Positions 52,054-61,352 of a stretch of 64,000 nucleotides of DNA are shown here, one piece after another. Position numbers and translations under genes: made by a program. The DNA comes from Hyphomicrobium sp. GTDB taxonomy: Bacteria > Pseudomonadota > Alphaproteobacteria > Rhizobiales > Hyphomicrobiaceae. Positions within the stretch are counted from its first letter, which is position 1. Each line of letters opens with the position of its first letter. The stretch lies in contig JABFRT010000001.1 of NCBI GenBank assembly GCA_013141015.1, positions 52,828 to 116,827 of the forward strand, in the 5' to 3' direction. The notes below the pieces were generated by a model, which was not told the origin of the DNA, searched no databases, and worked only from the letters and a program-made list of their open reading frames with translations.

Positions 52054-54486
52054 TTACCCGCGGATTTCGCCGCCGGTGGCTTTTTTGACGTCTGCGATGA
52101 TCTTCTGCACGATTTGTTCGATTCCCGCGTCGTTGAGCGTTTCGGTTGCGGGCTGGATCGTCACTTCGATGGCCAGCGACTTCCGGCCTTCGGTGGCCAA
52201 GCTGCCGCCTTCAAACACGTCAAACACGTGGACCGATTGGATCAGCGCCTTGTCGGCGCCGCTGGCCGCTTTGATGACATCGCCGGCCGCCACGTCCTTG
52301 GCGACGATAAACGCCAAGTCGCGCTTGACCGGCAACAAGTCCGAGACAGCGAACGCTGTTTTGGTGCGCGATTTCTTTTTCTCCGGCGGCAATGCGTCGA
52401 GGAAAATTTCAAACGCCGCAACGGGTGCTTCGACGTCGAGCGCTTTCAATGTCGCCGGATGCACGTCGCCGAAATGCGCGAGGATTGTTTTGGGTCCAAG
52501 CCGCAACGTCGCAGAGCGTCCCGGATGATACCACCCCGGCGCATCGCGCGTGATCTGGGCTTTTGCGGGATCGACGCCGAGGGCGCTCAATGCCGCGAAC
52601 ACATCGGCCTTGACGTCGAACATGGACGCCGCGTCCGCCTTGCCCTCCCAATGCCGTCCGCTGCCTGCGATTTTCGCCGTGCCCGCGCGCACGCCAGCGG
52701 CACTGATATACTGATCAGCCGGCGCTTCGCCGCGATAGCTCTGGCCGAGTTCGAACAGCCCGACATCGTTGGCGCCGCGATTGCGGTTGCGCGTGACGGC
52801 AGTCAACAAGCCCGCCAGCAAGCCCGGACGCATCGAGGACAACTCAACCGAAATCGGATTGGCGAGATCGAGCGCGGCATCGCCGCCGCCAAAGTGTGTT
52901 GCCTGATCCTTCGGAATAAAACTCCACGTCACAGCTTCGGTCAGTCCGCGGGCGGCGAGCAGGCGGCGCGTCCGGCGCGCTCGCTTTTGCTTGTCGGTCA
53001 ACACAGCCTTGGTCACGCCATGCATGCGCGGCAGCGGGGTTGACGGAATGCGGTCGAGGCCCGCGATGCGCAGCACTTCTTCGACGAGATCAGCGCTTCC
53101 GTGCATATCCGGGCGCCACGACGGGATCGTCACCTTGGCTGTATTGGGTTTGCCGTCCACGGTGCAGCCGAGCGCTTCGAGGATCGACTTGGTTTCGCTG
53201 TCAGTGAGCTTCACGCCCGTCAGCTTTTCAACGCGCGCGAAGTCAAACGCGATCACACGCGGCGTCACTGGGTCTTTGCCGGCAACCTTGGCTTTGGTCG
53301 GTTCGCCGCCGCAGAACTTCATAATCATATCGGTCGCGAGATCGAGGCCGGGGCGCGTCGACGCCGGATCGACGCCGCGTTCGAAACGATAGCGCGCGTC
53401 GGTCTGCAGTCCGGCTTTGCGGCCCGTGGTGGCCGTGCGCACAGGATCGAAGTACGCGCTTTCGATAAATACGTTTTTGGTCGTTTCGGTTGAACCCGTC
53501 GACTCGCCGCCCATGATGCCGCCGAAGCCGAGCGGGCCGCTGTCATCGGCAATCACGCACATCGTTTGATCGACGCTGTGATCCTTGCCATCAAGGCCAA
53601 CGAATTTTTCGATTTTGTTGCCGAGCCGCGCGCGGATCGCGCCTTTGAGCTTGTCGGCGTCATAGACGTGCAGCGGACGGCCGCGATCTATCGAGATGTA
53701 GTTGGTAACATCGACGAGCGCGTTGATCGGGCGTTGGCCGATTGCGGTCAGGCGGTTTTGCATCCATGCGGGCGACGGGCCGTTCTTCACGTTCCTGACG
53801 ACGCGGCCCATGAACACTGGGCACGCGCTCGCCGTCTCAGCCGAGAATTCGAGCTTGATCTCGACAGGGCAATCGCTTTTGCCGTCCACCGCGCCGAGCT
53901 TTGGTTCGGGCTTCAATTTGCCCATGCCGGCGGCGGCGAGATCACGCGCGATGCCACGCACCCCGGTGCAGTCGGGGCGGTTCGGCGTCAGCTTGACTTC
54001 GATGACAGGATCATTGAGGCCCGCCGCATCGATATAGCGTTCGCCAACCTTGCTCGCCCATTCGGCGGGAAGGTCCAGAATGCCGTCGCTTTCGGACGAC
54101 AATTCGAGTTCAGCCGCCGAGCACATCATGCCGTTCGAGACGACGCCGCGCACCGGCTTCTTTTCAAGCGTGATTTTGGAACCCGGAATGTAGGTGCCGA
54201 GGGCTGCGAACACTGCCAGCATGCCGGCTTTCGCGTTCGGCGCGCCGCAGACAACTTCCATCAGCGGAGCGCCTTTAGCGATTTCGACCTGCAACACTTG
54301 CAGCTTGTCGGCGTTCGGATGCTTCTTGGCTTCGACCACGCGCGCAACCGTGAACGCGCCCAACTGCTTGGCCGGGTCGTCAATGCCTTCGACCTCGAGC
54401 CCGATTGCGTTGAGCTTCGCTGCCAATTCATCGACGGATTTCTCCGTCTCCAAATGATCCTTCAGCCAGGCGAGTGTGAATTTCAT
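52054..54486 (-). CDS. pheT: Phenylalanyl-tRNA synthetase beta subunit
   Basis: An 810-residue subunit of the alpha2-beta2 PheRS. Domains in order: EMAP/tRNA-binding OB fold (about 40-150, with VVEAKKHPNADKLQVLQV and VCGAPNAKAGM); B3/B4 (about 210-385, PNRPDCTGVRGIARDLAA at its start), the editing domain; B5 (about 405-475, PRVIAFDFARVEKLTG); the catalytic-like core (about 485-690, LDLANPISVELSSMRPGLL); and the FDX-ACB anticodon-binding domain at the end (LPVKRDLAFIVAKDV ... LAIEVTIQP). It follows pheS on the same strand with a repeat between them. ATG at 54486. Intact. Confidence 0.96.
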   Translation of the reverse strand: MKFTLAWLKDHLETEKSVDELAAKLNAIGLEVEGIDDPAKQLGAFTVARVVEAKKHPNADKLQVLQVEIAKGAPLMEVVCGAPNAKAGMLAVFAALGTYIPGSKITLEKKPVRGVVSNGMMCSAAELELSSESDGILDLPAEWASKVGERYIDAAGLNDPVIEVKLTPNRPDCTGVRGIARDLAAAGMGKLKPEPKLGAVDGKSDCPVEIKLEFSAETASACPVFMGRVVRNVKNGPSPAWMQNRLTAIGQRPINALVDVTNYISIDRGRPLHVYDADKLKGAIRARLGNKIEKFVGLDGKDHSVDQTMCVIADDSGPLGFGGIMGGESTGSTETTKNVFIESAYFDPVRTATTGRKAGLQTDARYRFERGVDPASTRPGLDLATDMIMKFCGGEPTKAKVAGKDPVTPRVIAFDFARVEKLTGVKLTDSETKSILEALGCTVDGKPNTAKVTIPSWRPDMHGSADLVEEVLRIAGLDRIPSTPLPRMHGVTKAVLTDKQKRARRTRRLLAARGLTEAVTWSFIPKDQATHFGGGDAALDLANPISVELSSMRPGLLAGLLTAVTRNRNRGANDVGLFELGQSYRGEAPADQYISAAGVRAGTAKIAGSGRHWEGKADAASMFDVKADVFAALSALGVDPAKAQITRDAPGWYHPGRSATLRLGPKTILAHFGDVHPATLKALDVEAPVAAFEIFLDALPPEKKKSRTKTAFAVSDLLPVKRDLAFIVAKDVAAGDVIKAASGADKALIQSVHVFDVFEGGSLATEGRKSLAIEVTIQPATETLNDAGIEQIVQKIIADVKKATGGEIRG

Positions 54487-54509
54487 GTTTCTCGTCTTTC
54501 AACAGTACG

Positions 54510-54530
54510 TCCCCCTCCCCAGCGGGGAGT
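54510..54530. repeat. CCCTCCCCAGCGGGGAG repeat fragment, copy 3
   Basis: CCCCCTCCCCAGCGGGGAG only; a truncated copy directly upstream of the pheT start. Confidence 0.7.
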
Positions 54531-54555
54531 TCAAGGTCTAGCCGCGTCCTCTATC

Positions 54556-54613
54556 TGTCCCCCTCCCCAGCGGGAGGGGTTAGGGTGGGGAGAAGCCGCG
54601 AGACAGGTCTTAG
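54556..54613. repeat. CCCTCCCCAGCGGGAGGGG-type repeat, copy 4
   Basis: TGTCCCCCTCCCCAGCGGG, then GGGTTAGGGTGGGGAGAAG, and GAGACAGGTCTTAGC, nearly the same as copy 1, between pheS and pheT. Confidence 0.85.
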
Positions 54614-54629
54614 CCGTTTCACTCCAGAT

Positions 54630-55698
54630 CTAACTCGACAACCCGCCGCCCATGGTTGGCACGTCGAGCATGCTGAAGCCGTAGTGGCGCAGCCATTTCA
54701 GATCGCCGGCGAAGAACGCGCGCAGATCGGGGATGCCGTACTTCAGCATCGTCAAGCGATCCAAGCCTACGCCGAACGCGAAGCCTTGATACTTTTCCGG
54801 GTCCAGCCCGCAATTGCGGATCACGTTCGGATGCACCATGCCGCAACCGAGAATCTCCAGCCACTGTCCCGGCTTGCCGATGGCTTCGGCGCCGATATCG
54901 ACTTCCATCGACGGCTCGGTGAACGGGAAATGCGAGGCGCGGAAACGCATCTTCACTTCATCGACCTCGAAGAAGGCTTTGCAGAATTCCTGCAGCACCC
55001 ACTTCAAGTGCCCCATGTGCGTGGTCTCGTCGATCACGAGACCTTCGATCTGATGGAACATCGGCGTGTGCGTCTGGTCGCTGTCGCATGCGGTAGACGC
55101 GGCCCGGCGCGATGATGCGGATCGGCGGCTTCGTCGATACCATCGTGCGGATCTGCACGGGGCTGGTATGCGTGCGCAACAGCAGCCGCGAACCATCAGC
55201 CTTGGGTGAGAAATAAAACGTATCGTGATCCTGGCGCGCGGGATGTTCCGCGGGGATATTGAGCTTATCGAAATTCATCTCATCGGTTTCGATATCCGGC
55301 CCCTCGGCGACCGCGAACCCCATGTCGGCGAAAATCTCGATCACCTCATCGAGCACTTGGCTGACCGGATGGATGCGGCCCTCGGCCTGCGGACCCTGCC
55401 GCACCGGCAACGTCACATCGGCGCGTTCGGTCTTTAAACGCGCGTCCAGCGCCGCCGTCTCAAGCACCGCCTTGCGCGCGTCGAGCGCCTCCGTCACACG
55501 CGCCTTCAACGTGTTGACCGCTTGCCCGAAGGCTTTCTTTTCCTCGTTCGGCAGCGCGCCCAGTTTGCTCATCAAGTCCGAGACGCGGCCCTTCTTGCCG
55601 AGGCTCGCGACGCGCACGGCCTCAATGGCCGCGAGATCACCCGCGCCCGCGATTTCAGCCAGCAATTCGGATTCGAGGGTCGTCAAATCGTTGGACAT
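54630..55698 (-). CDS. pheS: Phenylalanyl-tRNA synthetase alpha subunit, one-base frameshift
   Basis: The catalytic subunit, essential in bacteria. Frame 1 from 55698 ([18 protein letters not shown]) runs through the coiled-coil arm, the aminoacylation core ([48 protein letters not shown]) to APGRVYR; frame 2 continues [20 protein letters not shown] through the motif 2/3 region ([28 protein letters not shown]) to the stop at 54630. Removing one T at about 55089 joins them as GRVYRCDSDQ and gives the usual length of about 355. In an essential gene this is probably a sequence error. Confidence 0.95.
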
Positions 55699-55748
55699 GT
55701 TTCCACGCGTGAAGAGAGGTTGAGTATGCCGAGCCTATAACACAAAAA

Positions 55749-55775
55749 ATGCGGACGCCGCGACGGCGTCCGCAT
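55749..55775 (-). terminator. Rho-independent terminator after rplT
   Basis: ATGCGGACGCCG and CGGCGTCCGCAT form a perfect 12-bp stem around CGA; TTTTTT follows on the minus strand. It separates rplT from pheS. Confidence 0.9.
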
Positions 55776-55801
55776 GTTCTATTCAGCGAACGCTGAGGTC
55801 A

Positions 55802-56194
55802 TCAAGCGGCCTTCTGCACGTCGCCCTTCTTGACCGGCGATCCGGCAGCTTTCGCGGCCTTATCAACCAGCGTCTTGAAGCCCGCCGGATCTTTGATGGC
55901 GATGTCCGACAGCATCTTGCGGTCAACCGTGATGCCAAGGACAGTCAGGCCATTGATAAAGCGGCCATACGTCAAACCGTGCTCGCGCACAGCGGCGTTG
56001 ATACGCTGGATCCACAGCGCGCGGAACTGGCGCTTGCGGCGCTTGCGGTCGCGGTAAGCATACTGCATCGATTTCTCGACCGCCTGCTTGGCGACGCGGA
56101 TGGTATTCTTGCGGCGGCCATAAAAGCCTTTCGCTGCCTTGAAAACTTTCTTGTGCTTGGCGTGGGCGGTAACGCCACGTTTAACGCGGGCCAT
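55802..56194 (-). CDS. rplT: 50S ribosomal protein L20
   Basis: A 130-residue assembly-critical 23S rRNA-binding protein. The sequence opens [20 protein letters not shown], followed by [50 protein letters not shown] and [12 protein letters not shown]. About 10 residues of extra C-terminal tail ([12 protein letters not shown]). It lies 121 bases after rpmI on the same strand; infC, often first in this operon, is not here. Terminator follows. Confidence 0.97.
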   Translation of the reverse strand: MARVKRGVTAHAKHKKVFKAAKGFYGRRKNTIRVAKQAVEKSMQYAYRDRKRRKRQFRALWIQRINAAVREHGLTYGRFINGLTVLGITVDRKMLSDIAIKDPAGFKTLVDKAAKAAGSPVKKGDVQKAA

Positions 56195-56315
56195 GAGAGG
56201 AAACTCCTCGAATTAGATGTGCTTCAAGTGGGTGAGGTGGTGAGATCGTGAGTTTGTGAGTGGGGAATGCGCGCGAGGAAAACCACCTCGCCACTCACCA
56301 CTGGCCACTCACCTC

Positions 56316-56516
56316 TTACCGCGCATACGGCATGTACTTCTTGACGATCTTGGCGTCGGAATCGTTGAGGATGCCGGTGCCGCGCGCCGTCTGGACGAAC
56401 TTCGCCGTCCGCTTGATCATGCCGTGACGCTTGCCCGCCTGGCCGGCTTTCACCTTGCCCGAAGCGGTCATCTTGAAGCGCTTTTTGGCGCCGCTCTTGG
56501 TCTTCATTTTAGGCAT
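56316..56516 (-). CDS. rpmI: 50S ribosomal protein L35
   Basis: A 66-residue basic ribosomal protein, [20 protein letters not shown] at the start and [29 protein letters not shown] at the end, matching L35 over its full length. It is upstream of rplT. The region ahead (56517 onward) has several GC-rich hairpins and could hold a leader that controls the pair. Confidence 0.97.
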   Translation of the reverse strand: MPKMKTKSGAKKRFKMTASGKVKAGQAGKRHGMIKRTAKFVQTARGTGILNDSDAKIVKKYMPYAR

Positions 56517-57371
56517 TTTGCTTGGTCCTTATTAGTCGCTCACGGGTCCGCATCGATTGGCCCGGCTTGCGCCGGTTCAATCTGACCCTCCGCGGGGGCG
56601 GCGCTCGCGCCGGGCAGCTAAGCAGCCTCGGACCGTTGGTCCGAAGTGCGTCGCGGTCCAGCGCCTTCCAGTCTCGCTCAATGTTCCGCCGGTTCCGGTT
56701 GGCTCCCCAAAGGGGAGCCGGAACCGGCAAGCAAAAGAGCTGCCGGAAGCGCAAACGCAATGTGCTGTGAAGCCGATACCCTTGCGGCCGCGGACCACTT
56801 GGTCTGCGGCGGCACTGGCGAGCTTCAAGGCGCTGCGTGCCCAGGTCCGTCGTGGATGCCTTGCGGCAACCGGTCCGGTCCTCATAAGACCCTGCCCTGA
56901 TTAGAGGCGAGGCCTTAAAAATGCGAGGATGCCCTCTTGGATTGCGGCCGGCGCACCCAAGGGGTGTCGCAAGCCAGCACTCAGAGAGCCACTCACACTC
57001 TCGGCGCCGTAGTGAGGCGCCGGTCCTGCGAAAGGCATGCTTTTAGCGGAATCCGTATGGATTTCAAAAGCATATCAACCGCCACGGCATGCCTCGCCGG
57101 GCGGCTATGGGGTTTGTATAATTCAGTTAGGCGTGAAGTGCAACTCTTTGAGCGCGTGACACGAAATCCGCCCGGACGTGGCCAAGAGCGCGGTGCGTAG
57201 GGCGCATTAGGTCCGGCGCCTGCTCTTCGCCGGGCCGTAATGCGCCGGCCAAAAGTGAGATGGCGCCACGTTCTTTTCAGAGGCCCGGCGGACTACGGCG
57301 CGGTCAAGTGCAGTGACCGCACCTATTCGCGCCCTACGGTTCTTCGCTTTGATTGGTCCGGGCTAGGCGGG
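56517..57371. other. Intergenic region upstream of rpmI, about 850 bases, repeat-rich
   Basis: No gene supported. A long imperfect hairpin lies at 56689-56727 (CCGGTTCC ... GGCTCCCC-AAA-GGGGAGCC-GGAACCGG). GCGC-family repeats lie at 57196-57250 and, degraded, at 57283-57350. The rpmI-rplT promoter must be here. Confidence 0.6.
57196..57250. repeat. GCGC-family intergenic repeat, copy 2
   Basis: CGTAGGGCGCATTAGGTCCG ... CGCCGGGCCGTAATGCGCCG, the reverse-complement arrangement of the copy at 48910. Confidence 0.8.
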
Positions 57372-57785
57372 CTACCGAATTTCAATGAATTCATTTTCGA
57401 TTAAATTGAGTTCCCGACAGAGGGCAAAAATCCATCGCCATTGACTCCTCGACAGCAATAGCGAGGAGCCCCGCAAATAAAGCGGTTCTAGTCTCTCTTC
57501 GTCTTCGTAAGGCAAATCAGATCTGGCTTCCCAAATCTTTTGCACCAAGTGACTTGCGATATATCCGCCTTGTTTCGAAGTTCTTGTGGTTCGCTCCCGT
57601 AAGCTCCACAAATATTCGCCCTGGCGCGTACTAAACTGATCATTGTCACCAAAGCGTTCGAGCTTGGTCAGAAAGTCATTTTCTTGGTTTGAAATGTGGT
57701 CGCCAAGACCAGCCCGGATCAAACGCGCCGTGCTGCGCAGCGCCGCGGGGTTAGAGCCAAGTCGGTTCATTTCGCCGTAGTCCAT
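57372..57785 (-). CDS. Hypothetical protein, 137 residues
   Basis: A soluble, charged protein without signal peptide or recognised domain. Composition and length are natural: helical segments (ALRSTARLIRAGLGDHI, NDFLTKLERFG, YIASHLVQKIWEAR) and SQWRWIFALCRELNLIENEF at the end. The ATG at 57785 lies between repeat-rich intergenic regions with no cotranscribed partner. Function unknown. Confidence 0.6.
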   Translation of the reverse strand: MDYGEMNRLGSNPAALRSTARLIRAGLGDHISNQENDFLTKLERFGDNDQFSTRQGEYLWSLRERTTRTSKQGGYIASHLVQKIWEARSDLPYEDEERLEPLYLRGSSLLLSRSQWRWIFALCRELNLIENEFIEIR

Positions 57786-58148
57786 TGAGGATCACCGAAT
57801 CCGAGAGCTTATGGGGATATCATGTTGATAAGCTGTGCGAGTCGGCCGATTAGGTCAAGGATTTGGCTATACGCGACGCTTCCGCGCGTCACTTAGTGGT
57901 TTGAATTTAATAGGTAATATTTCTCGATTTTCCTGTTGGAGATTGTCGACCTGTCGTTTTGCGGCCGATTCGCTGCTGGCGCAAACAAAACGCCTCCCCA
58001 TACCGCCGCCTGCAACATTCCGTTCGCCTGCCCTTGTGGTGTAGGCGGTTTGCTGAACTATTTTTGCGGAGCATCGCGCAGCGAGGCAAATTTGCCCCCA
58101 CCCGCCGCCAAGATGACAATCACCCCAACGGAAATATAATTACGCGCC
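57786..58148. other. Intergenic stretch, about 360 bases
   Basis: No supported gene or repeat; lower GC than its neighbours. Contains the likely promoter of the small gene at 58149. Confidence 0.45.
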
Positions 58149-58358
58149 ATGAACGCCATTTTGGATAAAGCCATCGCGGCCATGTCGCGCCTGCCAGACG
58201 CGGTGCAGGAGGCAATCGCGCGCGAAGTGCTCAACCTGATCGACGCCGATGCGCGCTGGGACACATTCCTGGGGGACCCGCGCTCGCGCAACGCCCTGTC
58301 ACAGCTGGCAGCCCAAGCGCGCGACGAGATTGCGCGCGTCGACGTTCCGAAGTTTTGA
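58149..58358 (+). CDS. Small antitoxin-like or hypothetical protein
   Basis: A 69-residue soluble protein: MNAILDKAIAAMSRLPDAVQEAIAREVLNLIDADARWDTFLGDPRS in pattern, then ALSQLAAQARDEIARVDVPKF. The layout (helical first half, W-xx-F-xxDPRS, helical end) resembles antitoxins of some type II systems, but no toxin gene follows. A hairpin GCGCCGCGTG/CACGCGGCGC (58385-58408) lies after the stop. Role uncertain. Confidence 0.55.
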   Translation: MNAILDKAIAAMSRLPDAVQEAIAREVLNLIDADARWDTFLGDPRSRNALSQLAAQARDEIARVDVPKF

Positions 58359-58421
58359 ACTCATTAGCCCCCCCCAAACAAATCGCGCCGCGTGCGGGCA
58401 CGCGGCGCTGGGGCACCTCAA

Positions 58422-58504
58422 TCAGGCTTCAAAAATCAGCCCCAAAACTCAAGCCTCAAAACTCAGGCCTCAAAAATCAAGCCCCAAAACTCAAGCCTCA
58501 AAAA
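58422..58504. repeat. 14-base tandem repeat, six copies
   Basis: Units of the form TCA(A/G)GCC(T/C)CAAAA(A/C), six in a row, one of 13 bases. They lie between the small gene and the lipoprotein gene. Confidence 0.85.
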
Positions 58505-58519
58505 ACCGCCCTCAACCCC

Positions 58520-59002
58520 TCACACCTTGCCGCAGGTGCTCTCGATCTTGTGCAGGCTGGCGGTGTCGGCGCGGCCTTGGGCTTCGGTCACTTCAGTCAG
58601 CGTGATGATGCCGATGGTCAGGCCCATCTGCGGCGTGGCGCTCAGGTACGTGGTCTTGCCCGGCGTCAATTGCGGCGCGGCCTTATCACTGCCGCCGAAC
58701 AAGTTGACGTTGAACGTGGCGTTGGCGACCGCCACGTCGGCCTTGCCCGGCGCCATGTCGCAGACAACAAATCCATTTGGCGTGCTGATGCCGACCTTCT
58801 GGCCGTTGACCATGTAGTCGGGCTGAATGGCCATGCCGAGCGGCGAGGTGCGGTAGATGACGAGGCGCGCCGCGTCCGGTTTGATGCTGCCGGTCAAAAT
58901 CTCGCTGCCGGTTGGGCCGGACGACGCGCATCCGGCCAGCCCTGCAGCCGCTGCCAGCGTTGCGATCAGGGTTGTGATTCGAGTTGTGGTCATCGCGCGC
59001 AT
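58520..59002 (-). CDS. DUF2846 lipoprotein
   Basis: A 160-residue envelope protein. Lipoprotein signal with lipobox LAGC (Cys about 25), so lipid-anchored. Mature part has the DUF2846 features: ARLVIYRTSPLGMAIQPDYMVNGQKVG, GFVVCDMAPGKADVAV, TTYLSATPQMGL. The domain is beta-rich; function unknown. Ends in a Cys-containing tail. Confidence 0.85.
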   Translation of the reverse strand: MRAMTTTRITTLIATLAAAAGLAGCASSGPTGSEILTGSIKPDAARLVIYRTSPLGMAIQPDYMVNGQKVGISTPNGFVVCDMAPGKADVAVANATFNVNLFGGSDKAAPQLTPGKTTYLSATPQMGLTIGIITLTEVTEAQGRADTASLHKIESTCGKV

Positions 59003-59207
59003 ATCATCCCCTACGCTGGCCCTGCCAGCCTTTGCCCCGTGTGTATGTCGGCTGTGCTAACCAGAAGGCGCGGCGTTGCCAATAGGAATGCCACGGACAA
59101 TCCGTACAATTGTTGTGGATCTGGCCGCGCGTTGCATGAATGCCGCCCCCACTCCACGGCCCACGCCGTCAGCTCTTTACCGCAAGCATTCCGGGTAGCG
59201 TGAGCTA

Positions 59208-59816
59208 TCAATCTTGGCGGTCCAAGCTGCAATAGTTGGGGCGGTCTCCTTCAGCATTGGCCCCGCCCTCGAGTTTTTCAGTGATGCCCTTTTCGAGAAG
59301 CTCTTGCCGATAGATTCGCCAATCCTTGTTTTCCGGAATTTCTCTCCATTGGGCCGGAAGAATGCGAATAAAGCCACTTTTCTTGCTCTCCGCATTTTCG
59401 TTCCACGACCAGCCACCGAAGATGCGCACCATCCAGTAGACGGCGTGCCTTTGGAACCAGTTCGCGTCATACTCTTGCATCGTCGCGTACAATATGAGAT
59501 CGGCCTCTTTTCTCGTGCACTTCTGGTGCCAATAAAGGTAGTCATGGACTATAGCTGGTACCGAATGGCGCCCGAGTACGGAAACGACTGATTGTGCAAA
59601 CCATGGCACGCTCGCGAAGTCGGTGACGAATCCCGATGGGATAAAAACCGCTGCATTTGTCAGATTGATTCTGTAGACGAGAGGACCCTGCAGGGCAAAG
59701 GTTACACCGTCGCCTTGGAACAGCCGGATATTGGGGTTGGAGGTTGCTTGGACAAAAGCATTTGCCGATGAACTTGCTGCGAAAATAAAGACAGCGAGTA
59801 CGATCCAAATTTTCAT
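59208..59816 (-). CDS. DUF1353 family secreted protein
   Basis: A 202-residue protein with a signal peptide (MKIWIVLAVFIFAASSSANA) and the DUF1353 core: IPSGFVTDFASVPWFAQ, HSVPAIVHDYLYWHQKCTRKEADLIL (His and Asp likely metal or catalytic sites) and RHAVYWMVRIFGGWSWN. DUF1353 is also found in phage tail-associated genes, with a peptidase-like His/Asp arrangement. No phage genes here. The ATG at 59816 has GGAGG 8 bases upstream, deciding the start. Confidence 0.83.
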   Translation of the reverse strand: MKIWIVLAVFIFAASSSANAFVQATSNPNIRLFQGDGVTFALQGPLVYRINLTNAAVFIPSGFVTDFASVPWFAQSVVSVLGRHSVPAIVHDYLYWHQKCTRKEADLILYATMQEYDANWFQRHAVYWMVRIFGGWSWNENAESKKSGFIRILPAQWREIPENKDWRIYRQELLEKGITEKLEGGANAEGDRPNYCSLDRQD

Positions 59817-60581
59817 TTTTTCCTCCCCCCTATGACCGTTCGATTTAGATTGCAAAGGCCGTGTGCGGCCATTCTACAGACGCTACACAAGCATGATTGC
59901 AGCGGACGTTCAAACAGAGCTTGCCAAGTGAAGCTGCCGCCGACGGACACCCCCGAAGAAAAGTTTTTGCGCGCTAACCCTAACGACTTATCCCCGCTGC
60001 TAACCGCGCCCGCCAACATTCCGGCGCGGTAACTTTCAATTTCGCACATCCGCGCGCACTCTTGCCCTCGACCCCGCCACACGCGGCAAGAGTTCAGGCG
60101 CGCTGGGCGTTTCGAATGTGGCCGGGATCGTGATGGGCTGCCAGTGAGATCAGAGCACTGGAGATTCCTGCCGGCCTCGCGAAACGCTTTGTGATTGCGA
60201 GGTTCAACGTCCGGTCAAAGAAAGGATGCGCGGACGGAAGGTGGTGTCGGCAGCACAAGGCGCGACCGTGTCATGGTGGATTGGCGTGCCTCAGTCCGGG
60301 AGTTTCTTGCGTAACCGTAAAGCCGCTGTGCAAGACAATGAACCCAGGATTGCCACGATGCGGGGCGGCGATGGCCGCATCCCTAATCCAATTGCAAAGA
60401 CCGAGGCCTCGCCGCCCCGTCTCTTGTTTCATTTGAGCATCCGACTCCGCTCCGCGGAGCCGGCCGGATGCGCTGGAGCAGGGAGCAAGTCGAGAAGGCC
60501 GCCGCGGACGTTTGCTGTGGCGCTGGGGCTTTTTCAGCTACACTTCGCCGGCCGGAATCCGTTCGGGAGCGCAATGCAATC
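59817..60581. other. Intergenic region upstream of the Crp/Fnr gene, about 760 bases
   Basis: No supported gene. A palindromic segment GCATCCGACTCCG ... CCGGATGC lies at about 60438-60471. Frames on the plus strand that run into the Crp gene (from 60468) lack homology before residue 39. Confidence 0.45.
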
Positions 60582-61250
60582 ATGATCGCCGCAGCGGGGT
60601 GGACCCATCAATTCGCTGGCCTTGGTGCGCTGGAGAGCGCAACGCGCGAAGCGCTTGAAGCCGCGGGCCGGGTTGTTCAGCTGCCGCGTGGCAGCCAGAT
60701 TTTTGCGCCGGGCCAGCCACCCCTCAATTATCTGTTGCTGTTGTCGGGCGATATCCGCGTCAGCCAGATGTCGGAGAGTGGCCGCGAGCTTGTGCTGTAT
60801 CGCGTGCAGCCCGGCGAGAGTTGTGCGCTGACCACGGTGTGTCTGCTCGGCGGCGACGACTATCAGGCCGAGGCGATTGCCGAGACCGGTATCGAGGCCG
60901 TGGTGTTGCCGCGCGCCGCGTTTGACGATTTGATCGTCCGCTCGCCGGCGTTCCGCCAGTTCGTATTCGCCGCGTTCAGCGCGCGCATCACCGACCTGTT
61001 CAAGCTGGTCGATGAAATCGCCTTTCAGCGCATCGACGTGCGCTTGGCGCACAAACTGATCGAGCGGTCGGCGCATGGCGGCGCGCTGCTGATCACCCAC
61101 CAGCAATTGGCGTCGGAACTTGGCACCGCGCGCGAGGTGGTGAGCCGCCAGCTTCACGAGTTCCAGCGGCGCGGCTGGATCGTGTCGGTGCGGGGCAGCC
61201 TGACGCTGATTGACCGGGCGGCGATCGAGCGGCTGGCGGCCGATGGGTGA
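60582..61250 (+). CDS. Crp/Fnr-family transcriptional regulator
   Basis: A 222-residue regulator. Cyclic-nucleotide-fold domain (about 10-125): QLPRGSQIFAPGQPPLNYLLLLSGDIRVSQ and LYRVQPGESCALTTVCLLGG; a dimer helix; then the HTH (LLITHQQLASELGTAREVVSRQLHEFQRRGWI). One Cys in PGESCALTT sits where some members of the family sense oxidants or sulfide. The ATG at 60582 fits; upstream codons look non-coding. The next gene, a DUF2892 protein, starts about 100 bases later on the same strand and is a likely target. Confidence 0.92.
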   Translation: MIAAAGWTHQFAGLGALESATREALEAAGRVVQLPRGSQIFAPGQPPLNYLLLLSGDIRVSQMSESGRELVLYRVQPGESCALTTVCLLGGDDYQAEAIAETGIEAVVLPRAAFDDLIVRSPAFRQFVFAAFSARITDLFKLVDEIAFQRIDVRLAHKLIERSAHGGALLITHQQLASELGTAREVVSRQLHEFQRRGWIVSVRGSLTLIDRAAIERLAADG

Positions 61251-61352
61251 CAGAATGAGACCCCGGGGCGGGCAGGCTAGGTGACTAAGTTACAGACCAC
61301 CACCCGCAGCCAGGCTATCGTTGGTCCGGAACAGAAATTTGGAGGCTTTGCC

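Noticed and set aside
57883..58168. Short frames between the hypothetical and the antitoxin-like gene
   Set aside because: Fewer than 80 codons, no motifs, and AT/GC composition like intergenic DNA.
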